NCBI GenBank assembly: GCA_964480445.1
Contig: CAYZPB010000064.1
Coordinates: 1 to 5,200, forward strand
Reading direction: 5' to 3'
DNA: 5,200 bases
From: CAYZPB01 sp964480445
Lineage (GTDB): Bacteria; Bacillota; Bacilli; Tepidibacillales; Tepidibacillaceae
The notes under the pieces were generated by a model, which was not told the DNA's origin, made no database searches, and worked only from the letters and a program-made list of their open reading frames with translations. Position 1 is the stretch's first letter. Each line of letters opens with the position of its first letter. The position numbers and the translations under genes were made by a program. Shown here piece by piece: positions 1 through 4,827 of the stretch.

Positions 1-134
1 ATTAATCAGACTAGCCTATTAAATAGTTCGCTATTTGATGGTTTAGTAGGCGAATTACTCGCAAATAGCTGCACTCGGAGAAGCTAATGTGTCGATGTTT
101 TCGGACAGGGGTTCGACTCCCCTCGCCTCCACCA
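1..134 (+). ncRNA. ssrA: tmRNA (ssrA), 3' portion, 5' end outside window
   Basis: Transfer-messenger RNA frees ribosomes stalled on broken mRNAs and tags the unfinished peptide for proteolysis. The tRNA-like 3' end is clear. The T-arm stem AGGGG (107-111) pairs with CCCCT (119-123) around the loop TTCGACT. The 3' acceptor strand CGCCTCC (124-130) follows, then A and an encoded CCA (132-134). Upstream structure includes GCCTA (14-18) pairing with TAGGC (47-51), enclosing a hairpin AAATAG/CTATTT (21-26/31-36) capped by TTCG. This is the pseudoknot region that follows the tag reading frame. The tag peptide codons and the 5' acceptor strand lie before base 1, so the tag cannot be read. The 3' end agrees with Firmicutes tmRNAs as I remember them. 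The gene is followed by its own terminator. Confidence 0.95.
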
Positions 135-163
135 AATTACGAAGCATAAATTTACTAATAACT

Positions 164-200
164 AAACCCTAGCATCTAAATTGTGATGCTAGGGTTTTTT
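164..200 (+). terminator. Rho-independent terminator of ssrA
   Basis: A perfect 13-bp stem (164-176 with 185-197) has an 8-base loop, and the T-run continues through base 200. It lies 30 bases after the tmRNA CCA end. The T-run overlaps the stop codon of the convergent toxin gene (199-201). The opposite strand has only a broken T-tract after the stem, so it may also end the toxin transcript, but less efficiently. Confidence 0.93.
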
Positions 201-471
201 ACTTATATATTTCCCTCCTATGACCTGCTTCTAAAATCAATATTACAACTTTTTCCTCATCAATATGACAGATTAATCTATAATTTCCAACTCTATATCT
301 CCACTTGCTTTTTAAATTCCCTTGTAATGACTTTCCGTGAATATAAGGATTTTCACAGTTGACAAGATTTTTGCTGATCCAAGCCATTATAATTTTAGAG
401 TCGCTTTTATCCATTTTTTTTAAATTATTCTGTGCCGGTCTCTCTAATCGAACTTTATATTGTTTACTCAT
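199..471 (-). CDS. RelE/ParE-superfamily toxin, probable mRNA interferase of a type II TA module
   Basis: This 90-residue protein has the size and pattern of RelE-family toxins, which bind the ribosomal A site and cut the mRNA there. By eye against E. coli RelE, the basic pair in WRYR (R58, R60) takes the place of K52/K54. R65 in the NYRL segment matches R61. One of R85/R86 and Y89 in the C-terminal GHRREIY segment match R81 and Y87. The catalytic set therefore seems kept, which favours RNase activity over a ParE-type gyrase poison, though this is inference. ATG 471 is preferred over an in-frame TTG one codon upstream. It overlaps the end of the antitoxin gene by 8 bases, which indicates translational coupling. 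The stop codon sits in the T-run of the facing ssrA terminator. Confidence 0.88.
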   Translation of the reverse strand: MSKQYKVRLERPAQNNLKKMDKSDSKIIMAWISKNLVNCENPYIHGKSLQGNLKSKWRYRVGNYRLICHIDEEKVVILILEAGHRREIYK

Positions 472-691
472 CAAATCCCAATTCAGTCACCATTTCATCA
501 AAGCTGATATCTTGGGGGTTTTCTTTATGGCCTTTCATAGCCTGATTATATAATTTTAAATCAATGTCATCTTCTATTTTTTCCAAAACAGAATTTCTTA
601 CTAAATCAGAAATAGTCATATTATTAGCTTTAGCATAATCTCTAACTAATTTGTTATCTTCATCATTTATTCTTAAATTAATTGTATTAAT
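464..691 (-). CDS. Ribbon-helix-helix antitoxin (RelB-like/DUF6290-type), apparent ATT start
   Basis: A 75-residue frame lies directly upstream of the toxin and overlaps it by 8 bases. The N-terminus reads xNTINLRINDEDNKLVRDYA, the beta-strand and first helix of a ribbon-helix-helix DNA-binding domain. It is followed by a turn and second helix (MTISDLVRNSVLEKIEDD, about residues 25-42). The acidic tail (to residue 75) would wrap and neutralise the toxin. No ATG, GTG or TTG lies in frame near the domain start; the first in-frame ATG is codon 25, which would remove the DNA-binding strand and first helix. A perfect AAAGGAGG (700-707) stands 8 bases before ATT 691-689, where homologues as I recall them begin (MSTI-type). 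A second ATT at 694-692 is the alternative, 5 bases from the SD. The antitoxin likely represses its own promoter. Confidence 0.82.
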   Translation of the reverse strand: MNTINLRINDEDNKLVRDYAKANNMTISDLVRNSVLEKIEDDIDLKLYNQAMKGHKENPQDISFDEMVTELGFDE

Positions 692-699
692 AATAACAA

Positions 700-707
700 C
701 CTCCTTT
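700..707 (-). promoter_or_regulatory. Shine-Dalgarno site of the antitoxin, decides the ATT start
   Basis: The minus strand reads AAAGGAGG, a full match to the anti-SD of 16S rRNA. It lies 8 bases before ATT 691 and 5 before ATT 694. GTT is the only other codon between it and these two in frame. An out-of-frame TTG at 699-697 abuts the SD and cannot serve. Confidence 0.8.
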
Positions 708-714
708 GTATATA

Positions 715-742
715 TATTGTATTACAAGGTCTCAATATTGTA
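715..742. repeat. Candidate antitoxin operator: direct repeats and palindromes in the TA promoter
   Basis: TATTGTA occurs at 715-721 and again at 736-742, 21 bp apart, so both copies face the same side of the helix. TTGTA-T-TACAA (718-728) is a perfect 11-bp palindrome overlapping the -10 element, and CAATATTG (733-740) is an 8-bp palindrome at the edge of the -35. Ribbon-helix-helix antitoxins normally bind such short repeats in their own promoter. The use of these exact sites is inference. Confidence 0.5.
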
Positions 743-744
743 AA
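716..744 (-). promoter_or_regulatory. Promoter of the toxin-antitoxin operon
   Basis: On the minus strand, -35 TTTACA (744-739) and -10 TACAAT (721-716) are separated by exactly 17 bases. Each differs from the sigma-A consensus at one position. Transcription would begin near 709, leaving a very short leader, with the SD within about 10 bases of the 5' end. Confidence 0.7.
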
Positions 745-828
745 TACTTAATGAATAATTCAAGTCTTTTTCTTATACGCCAGGATGATCTCAGCATTTC
801 ACATATTAAAACAATCTAAAAATATGAA

Positions 829-856
829 TTGAGTACTTGGTAGAGTGATATAATAT
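829..856 (+). promoter_or_regulatory. Promoter of the cytidine deaminase-like gene (extended -10)
   Basis: TGATATAAT (846-854) is an extended -10 (TGnTATAAT) with a perfect hexamer. The nearest -35-like word is TTGAGT (829-834), which is 14 bases from TATAAT but 16 from the overlapping TAATAT (851-856). The extended -10 would make a weak -35 tolerable. The start would be near 861, giving a leader of about 40 bases. Confidence 0.6.
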
Positions 857-885
857 AAGTGAATAGAAATTAATTTTAATCACTT
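857..885. repeat. 29-bp imperfect palindrome in the leader of the deaminase gene
   Basis: AAGTGA (857-862) and TCACTT (880-885) are perfect inverted arms. Pairing continues inward with two mismatches and one G-T pair to a centre at 871. The element lies at the predicted transcription start and ends directly at the ribosome site GAGGAGGG (886-893). It could be an operator for a dimeric repressor or a 5' hairpin that affects translation or mRNA decay. The sequence does not decide between these. Confidence 0.4.
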
Positions 886-899
886 GAGGAGGGTAAACC

Positions 900-1337
900 A
901 TGACATCAAATGAAATTATTGAGAAGAAAATGTATGATAAAGCTATCGCTCTAGTTTCAAAGAGATATCCCAAAGGCTGGGGTGGAGCAGCCGTCATTCA
1001 TACAGAAGATGGGCGATATCTTACAAGTGTTGCACTTGAAACAGCAAATACTAGTGTTGAGTTATGCATTGAAGTAGGTGCTATGTGCGAAGCTCACAAA
1101 TATAACGCACTTGTTACTCACTGTCTTTGTCTTGTAAGAGATGATGAAACAAGTCCATTTAAAGTACTTTCACCGTGTGGTGTTTGTCAAGAAAGGTTGC
1201 GTTTTTGGGGAACAGAAGTAAAAGTGGGAGTTACAACCACAAACAATGCTTTGAAGTTTATATCTTTGGGCGAGTTACAGCCTTATCATTGGACTAATGC
1301 ATATCCGGAAGAGGAGTTAGAGCATTATAAAAAATAG
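900..1337 (+). CDS. Cytidine deaminase / blasticidin-S deaminase-like zinc enzyme
   Basis: The 145-residue protein has the zinc deaminase signature. C56-I57-E58 supplies one ligand and the proton-shuttling glutamate, and P92-C93-G94-V95-C96 supplies the other two cysteine ligands. Length and spacing fit the small tetrameric cytidine deaminase family, which hydrolyses an exocyclic amino group on a pyrimidine nucleoside or analogue. The usual Cda substrate-binding segment with an Asn-Ala-Ser-like stretch before the CxE motif is not obvious: the segment ETANTSVELCIE is close but altered. The LSPCG.C segment also resembles blasticidin-S deaminase. A housekeeping pyrimidine-salvage role is therefore uncertain and detoxification of a nucleoside antibiotic is possible. 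Start ATG 900 has GAGGAGGG six bases upstream. The gene stands alone, with its own promoter, and faces a broken acetyltransferase gene 11 bases beyond its stop. Confidence 0.85.
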   Translation: MTSNEIIEKKMYDKAIALVSKRYPKGWGGAAVIHTEDGRYLTSVALETANTSVELCIEVGAMCEAHKYNALVTHCLCLVRDDETSPFKVLSPCGVCQERLRFWGTEVKVGVTTTNNALKFISLGELQPYHWTNAYPEEELEHYKK

Positions 1338-1350
1338 TAGTAGAACTATT
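1333..1350. terminator. Weak hairpin at the convergent ends of the deaminase and acetyltransferase genes
   Basis: AATAGT (1333-1338) pairs with ACTATT (1345-1350) around a 6-base loop. It spans the stop codon of the deaminase and the end of the facing gene. The stem is short and AT-rich and lacks a true T-run on either strand, so it is a poor terminator at best. I see no other terminator between these genes. Confidence 0.2.
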
Positions 1351-1905
1351 ATTTGTCTAAGTAATCTTCTAGTGTAAGTCCATATATTGAATAATCGCAA
1401 ATCCCTTGATTATTCCAGTCGCCTTGTTTTATAGTTCCTTCATATAGCATCCCACAATTCTGCATTACTTTTCCTGAACCTATATTTTTTGGATCATGAC
1501 GAGATTCTACTCGGTTTACTTTAACTTCATTAAAAAAGAACTCAACCAAGCATTCTAGAGCTTCAGACATAATTCCTTGGTGCACCATTTTTGGCCGATA
1601 CAATACCCAATATGCACACTTTTAGTTTGGTTATTTAAACTAACGCTACCTATACTTCCAATTAATTGATTACTATCTTTTAATTCAATTCCCCATTGAT
1701 AGAATTGGCTGTTGTCATATTGTGCAATCCAATCTTTCAAAATAGTCCTTGTTGCCGAAACATTCTGATGTGCGGGCCAGGTTAAATATTTGGTTACCTC
1801 ATTATCGTTTGCCCAGTTATCAAACATTTCTACATCATCAGACATTTTAAATCGGCGCAATATCAGCCGCTCAGTTTGCAGTTTTTTGGTTCCAAGGTGA
1901 TGCAT
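1349..1905 (-). pseudogene. GNAT acetyltransferase (RimJ/RimL-like), frameshifted
   Basis: Two frames join to one acetyltransferase. The first begins at ATG 1905 with a typical RimJ/RimL N-terminus (LQTERLILRRF) and runs to IGYCIGQKW. It then slips into a wrong frame that stops near 1555. The other frame resumes as HQGIMSEALECL and continues through NCGMLYEGTIKQGDWNNQGI to the stop at 1349. Adding one base restores about 185 residues, the normal family length. The likeliest lesion is loss of one G (on the minus strand) near 1582-1586, turning TGGTGG into TGGTG. It falls inside motif A, the loop that binds acetyl-CoA pyrophosphate, so the truncated product (about 116 residues) should be inactive. 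An SD (AGGAG, 1914-1918) lies 8 bases upstream of the start, inside the end of the DUF4491 gene, so the two were probably co-translated. A sequencing error remains possible. Confidence 0.85.
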
Positions 1906-1909
1906 TAGA

Positions 1910-2203
1910 TCAGCTCCTAGGTTTTTTGTTAGGATTAGCTGGAAACCAGCCCTTGTTAACTCGTTCTTCTTGTTCAATAATCTCGTGAATACTCCATAAG
2001 CTCGAAAATCCTACTACACCAACAATTGCTGAGATAGTGATATTTTCAATAAACAAAGAAAGAACAATCAATGCTATTCCGGCGACTAAAAAAGCTGGCC
2101 AAATTTTTTTGCCTATATAATACTCAGATTTAATTACGATTGGGTGAAAAATGCCGATTACCAGAAAACATGCGGCTCCTATAATAATACCTTGATAATT
2201 CAT
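1910..2203 (-). CDS. DUF4491-family small membrane protein
   Basis: The 97-residue protein matches the DUF4491 pattern as I recall it: an N-terminal hydrophobic helix ending in GIFHPIVIKSEYY, two further hydrophobic stretches, and a conserved tail with SLWSI, EQEERVNKGWFP and a basic end. Predicted membrane spans are roughly residues 4-22, 36-52 and 56-71. The function of the family is unknown. The small size and three helices suggest an inner-membrane accessory protein, which is inference. ATG 2203 has GGAG nine bases upstream. Only 4 bases separate the stop from the start of the acetyltransferase gene, so the two form an operon with DUF4491 first. Confidence 0.85.
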   Translation of the reverse strand: MNYQGIIIGAACFLVIGIFHPIVIKSEYYIGKKIWPAFLVAGIALIVLSLFIENITISAIVGVVGFSSLWSIHEIIEQEERVNKGWFPANPNKKPRS

Positions 2204-2242
2204 CAGCTTCAGCTCCAGTTATTCTTAATAATTACTTCTAAC

Positions 2243-2251
2243 AGTATACCA
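2243..2251 (-). promoter_or_regulatory. Extended -10 promoter of the DUF4491-acetyltransferase operon
   Basis: The minus strand reads TGGTATACT: a TG one base before a TATACT hexamer that has a single mismatch to consensus. No good -35 sits 17 bases upstream, as often happens with extended -10 promoters. The leader would be about 33 bases. Confidence 0.5.
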
Positions 2252-2406
2252 AATTTTTCTTATAATAATAGATTAATCTAAGCTTGTATTATATATTGTA
2301 CCCAGTAATCTTTATCATTTTTACATATCATTTCTTACAAGTTGAAATCATATTAAAAGGAAAAACTATAACTTTAAAGGATGACTTTCGCATATAGGAA
2401 GTTAAG

Positions 2407-2434
2407 TCTACAATCTACAATAAAAAGTAGATTG
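2407..2434. repeat. Inverted and tandem repeat overlapping the -35 of the surface-protein gene
   Basis: CAATCTAC (2411-2418) and GTAGATTG (2427-2434) form a perfect 8-bp inverted repeat with an 8-base spacer. TCTACAA also stands as a perfect head-to-tail duplication (2407-2413, 2414-2420). The right arm ends inside the -35 hexamer, the usual place for a repressor operator. It lies upstream of the transcription start, so it acts as DNA rather than as a leader hairpin, unless transcription comes from further upstream. Confidence 0.5.
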
Positions 2435-2460
2435 ACATATCTCTTGCTATTTAATAATAT
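2432..2460 (+). promoter_or_regulatory. Near-consensus sigma-A promoter of the large secreted protein
   Basis: A perfect -35 TTGACA (2432-2437), a spacer of exactly 17 bases and -10 TAATAT (2455-2460) are present. Transcription should start near 2467, giving an untranslated leader of about 110 bases before ATG 2576. No riboswitch class is recognisable in the leader. Confidence 0.75.
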
Positions 2461-2518
2461 TTGATTTAAGGATAAATATTATACAGCTATAAAAAAATCC
2501 TGGAGAATTTGGTAGTCA

Positions 2519-2532
2519 TATCAAAATTGATA
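2519..2532. repeat. Small inverted repeat in the 5' leader
   Basis: TATCAA (2519-2524) and TTGATA (2527-2532) are perfect arms around AA. Two bases are too few for an RNA hairpin loop without opening the inner pairs, so a DNA-binding site is as likely as an RNA structure. It lies about 30 bases before the ribosome site. Confidence 0.3.
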
Positions 2533-2575
2533 CATACACAATGCGAATAAATATTTAAGAATAAGGAGGCTTAAA

Positions 2576-4669
2576 ATGTCGATGAATGAAAATAGATTTT
2601 TAACTAAGCAAAAGGTTTTCTCAAAAGCAAGGATAAAATATCTAAGTTTAATATTTGTGTTTACTTTAATGTTGTTTATTTCCTTTGCAAATATTGCAGG
2701 TGCGGCACCAGTAACAGTAGTTGAATTCAATTTTGAGGATGCAGTTAAGAGAGGAAGCACTAATTTTACAACCACATTCTATACTGCAGATGATGGGATT
2801 GTTGGGAACAAAGATGTTTCGCAAATAAAGCTAGAGAGTGCTATTTATACTGAAGATGTATCTGGATATGCAGGTCAAGCACTAAGCTCTAAAAATTGGC
2901 ATACTGCAAGCGAATCTTATTGGTATATAAACTTTTCGACAACGGGCTATAAGGAGCTCACACTTTCTTCAAAACAAGCTGGATCTAATACAGGACCTGG
3001 TGACTTCAAAGTACAATGGAGCCTGAATTATTCAGATTGGAATGACATGAATGTTGCTGATAAAGCTTATAATATAAGTGTGAAAAATGATTTTTCAGAT
3101 AACGGTTCTGGCTCTTTAAAAAATGTTGATCTTCCTTCAGGGATTGAAAACCAACCAACTGTTTATTTGCGTTGGCTAAAAAAGTCGGGTTCGGCTGCTA
3201 TTGGTAATTCGAGCAGTCTTGGGGCTACAGGAACTAACAAAATTGATGATATTGTAGTTAAGGGGAATCTCCTTACATACGAAATTTCATATGATGCCAA
3301 TGGTGCAACTACTGGTATTAGCCCGTCGGATCAAATTAAAAGCTATGGCATTAGTTTAATTGTTCATGGAAATACAGGAGCACTTGTAAAAACAGGATAT
3401 ACCTTCGATGGTTGGAATACAGCATTGGATGGGAGTGGTACGAGTTATAACACTGGCGCAGCTTTCACAACAAATGGCGACACAACTTTATATGCGAAGT
3501 GGTTACCAGACACCTACACTGTTCAATATGATGCCAACGGTGCAACTGCTGGTACTAGCCCGTCGGATCAAATTAAAACCCATGATGTAAACATAACTGT
3601 TCAAGGAAATAGCGGAAATCTTTTAAGAACAGGATACACCTTTACTGGCTGGAATACACGAGCTGAGGGTGACGGTACAAATTATAATATAGGCGCTTCT
3701 TTTTCAAGTGACGCCGACACGACTTTATTTGCACGTTGGACCCCAGACACTTATATTGTTAAATATAATGCCAATGGAGCGACAGCTGGTACTATACCAG
3801 CCAACCAAGTTAAAACGCATAATCAAGATTTAAGTATTTTTAGAAATACTGGGAACCTTACAAAAACTGGGTATACATTCGTTAGTTGGAACACACAAGC
3901 GGATGGTGGGGGCACGAATTACGGAAATGGTGATGTTTTCTCAGAGAATGCAAATACGACTTTATACGCGAAGTGGGTAGAGCAGAATGTCTGGGTGCCA
4001 GACAATTACATCGTTGAATATAAGGCCAATGGTGCAACTACAGGTACTACTCCAGCTAATCAGAATAAGACTCAGTATGTGGACTTAAGTGTTCTTGGAA
4101 ATACAGGAAATCTTACAAAAACAGGGTATACTTTTGCTGGTTGGAATACAAAAGCGGATGGAAGTGGAACACATTATAAGGTTGGCTCCACATTTTCAAT
4201 CAATGCCGATACAATGTTGTATGCAGAGTGGATATCACCTAGCGATGAGACCAAAGATGATAATCCAACAGTTATACTTTTCATTGATTTCCCTGGTTAT
4301 GTGATAGGTGACAAAGCTTATAGAATGGATGTACCACCATATATTAAGGATAAAAGGACTTTAGTCCCTGTTCGTTTTGTAGCAGAATATTTCGGGGCTT
4401 ACGTTGATTATGATTTTAAAACAAAAATTATTACTGTGGCTACTATAAATAATGATCAACCGACGAATATATTTATTACAATCGGCTCTGATAAGATAAA
4501 GGTAGTTGAAAATGGGGTAGAGAGGATTGTTATGTCCGATGTAGCTGCTTCCATCAAAAATGGGCGCACTTTCTTACCTTTGCGCGCTATTGGTGAGATC
4601 TTGGGTGCTGAATTCGATTACGGACCACGAAACTCTGCAATAGAATGGGTTAGCTTTAAAATGAAATAA
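2576..4669 (+). CDS. Secreted multidomain protein: InlB B-repeats plus Cu-amine-oxidase-N1-like domain
   Basis: The 697-residue protein has a long signal peptide: basic residues up to 21, a hydrophobic core 22-40 and a probable cut in the AGAAP segment around 43-45. Residues 46-230 look like a beta-sandwich (VEFNFED at the start, FKVQWSLNYSDW, VYLRWLKKSGS, KIDDIVVKG at the end), a type seen in secreted nucleases and adhesins and perhaps carbohydrate-binding. Four InlB B-repeats (Listeria-Bacteroides type) follow at 235-309, 314-388, 393-467 and 478-552. Residues 565-692 resemble the Cu_amine_oxidN1 domain, with two copies of the R.L.P(V/L)R signature (594-600, 664-670). No oxidase catalytic domain is present. 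There is no LPXTG, SLH motif or visible cysteine, so it is either released or held to the wall non-covalently by an end domain. AAGGAGG (2563-2569) lies six bases before ATG. The gene is monocistronic. A role in surface adhesion is inference. Confidence 0.88.
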   Translation: MSMNENRFLTKQKVFSKARIKYLSLIFVFTLMLFISFANIAGAAPVTVVEFNFEDAVKRGSTNFTTTFYTADDGIVGNKDVSQIKLESAIYTEDVSGYAGQALSSKNWHTASESYWYINFSTTGYKELTLSSKQAGSNTGPGDFKVQWSLNYSDWNDMNVADKAYNISVKNDFSDNGSGSLKNVDLPSGIENQPTVYLRWLKKSGSAAIGNSSSLGATGTNKIDDIVVKGNLLTYEISYDANGATTGISPSDQIKSYGISLIVHGNTGALVKTGYTFDGWNTALDGSGTSYNTGAAFTTNGDTTLYAKWLPDTYTVQYDANGATAGTSPSDQIKTHDVNITVQGNSGNLLRTGYTFTGWNTRAEGDGTNYNIGASFSSDADTTLFARWTPDTYIVKYNANGATAGTIPANQVKTHNQDLSIFRNTGNLTKTGYTFVSWNTQADGGGTNYGNGDVFSENANTTLYAKWVEQNVWVPDNYIVEYKANGATTGTTPANQNKTQYVDLSVLGNTGNLTKTGYTFAGWNTKADGSGTHYKVGSTFSINADTMLYAEWISPSDETKDDNPTVILFIDFPGYVIGDKAYRMDVPPYIKDKRTLVPVRFVAEYFGAYVDYDFKTKIITVATINNDQPTNIFITIGSDKIKVVENGVERIVMSDVAASIKNGRTFLPLRAIGEILGAEFDYGPRNSAIEWVSFKMK
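3278..4231 (+). repeat. Four tandem InlB-type B-repeat units within the secreted protein gene
   Basis: The units are 3278-3502, 3515-3739, 3752-3976 and 4007-4231, each 75 codons. Each starts with Y.(I/V).Y.ANGAT.G and ends with a TxLxAxW-type strand; GYTF..WNT lies in the middle. The period is 79 codons (237 bp) between units 1-2 and 2-3, but 85 between 3-4, because the linker is longer (VEQNVWVPDN in place of four residues). Units 1 and 2 differ at only 3 of 48 bases over 3293-3340 versus 3530-3577. Confidence 0.9.
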
Positions 4670-4695
4670 TTAATAATTAGGCAAACGCCAGTTTT

Positions 4696-4730
4696 GAGAC
4701 GGGGGGGATTGAATACTCTCGTCTCTTTTT
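4696..4730 (+). terminator. Rho-independent terminator of the secreted protein gene
   Basis: GAGACG (4696-4701) pairs with CGTCTC (4720-4725). The stem extends inward through four more pairs, including two G-T pairs, with a 10-base loop and five Ts (4726-4730). It lies 26 bases after the stop codon and separates this gene from the next one. Confidence 0.88.
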
Positions 4731-4749
4731 ATGAGTAATGTGCTTATCC

Positions 4750-4780
4750 TAGACAAAATGACTGTCGGTTGATATATAAT
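4750..4780 (+). promoter_or_regulatory. Possible promoter of the exonuclease III gene
   Basis: TATAAT (4775-4780) is a perfect -10, set in a TA-rich stretch. The best -35 candidate, TAGACA (4750-4755), is 19 bases away, longer than optimal. TTGATA (4769-4774) is too close to pair with it. The leader would be about 40 bases. The preceding terminator makes some promoter here necessary. Confidence 0.45.
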
Positions 4781-4827
4781 ATATATAACAATTATTAAAT
4801 ACGGACTTAATAAGGAGAAGGGCTAAT

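Noticed and set aside
100..134. attL/attR duplication of the ssrA 3' end
   Set aside because: I scanned the window by eye for a second copy of the T-arm/acceptor sequence and found none. An integration event cannot be claimed from this window.
359..553. Open frame on the + strand opposite the toxin-antitoxin genes
   Set aside because: It lies antisense to two well-supported coding regions, has no ribosome site and resembles no known protein.
806..997. Minus-strand frame over the deaminase promoter
   Set aside because: It overlaps the promoter, leader and start of a clear gene, and its composition is typical of translated AT-rich noncoding DNA.
1555..1610. Programmed frameshift in the acetyltransferase
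   Set aside because: The region lacks a convincing slippery heptamer with a downstream structure, and the family is not known for recoding. A one-base deletion explains it.
2381..2464. Possible 27-residue leader peptide before the surface-protein gene (ATG 2381)
   Set aside because: AAGG directly abuts the ATG, leaving no SD spacing. The frame runs through the promoter and mostly precedes the expected transcription start.
2467..2575. Riboswitch (for example c-di-GMP type) in the leader
   Set aside because: I could not find the conserved core of any class I know, and there is no terminator or sequestering hairpin next to the ribosome site. A covariance-model search would settle it.
2521..2775. 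Minus-strand frame, and + frames at 3408-3590 and 4089-4304
   Set aside because: All are shadows of the secreted protein gene. The two + frames arise from the repeat units in another frame.
4701..4707. Run of seven Gs as a phase-variation tract
   Set aside because: It lies in the stem of a terminator after the gene, not in a coding region or promoter spacer.
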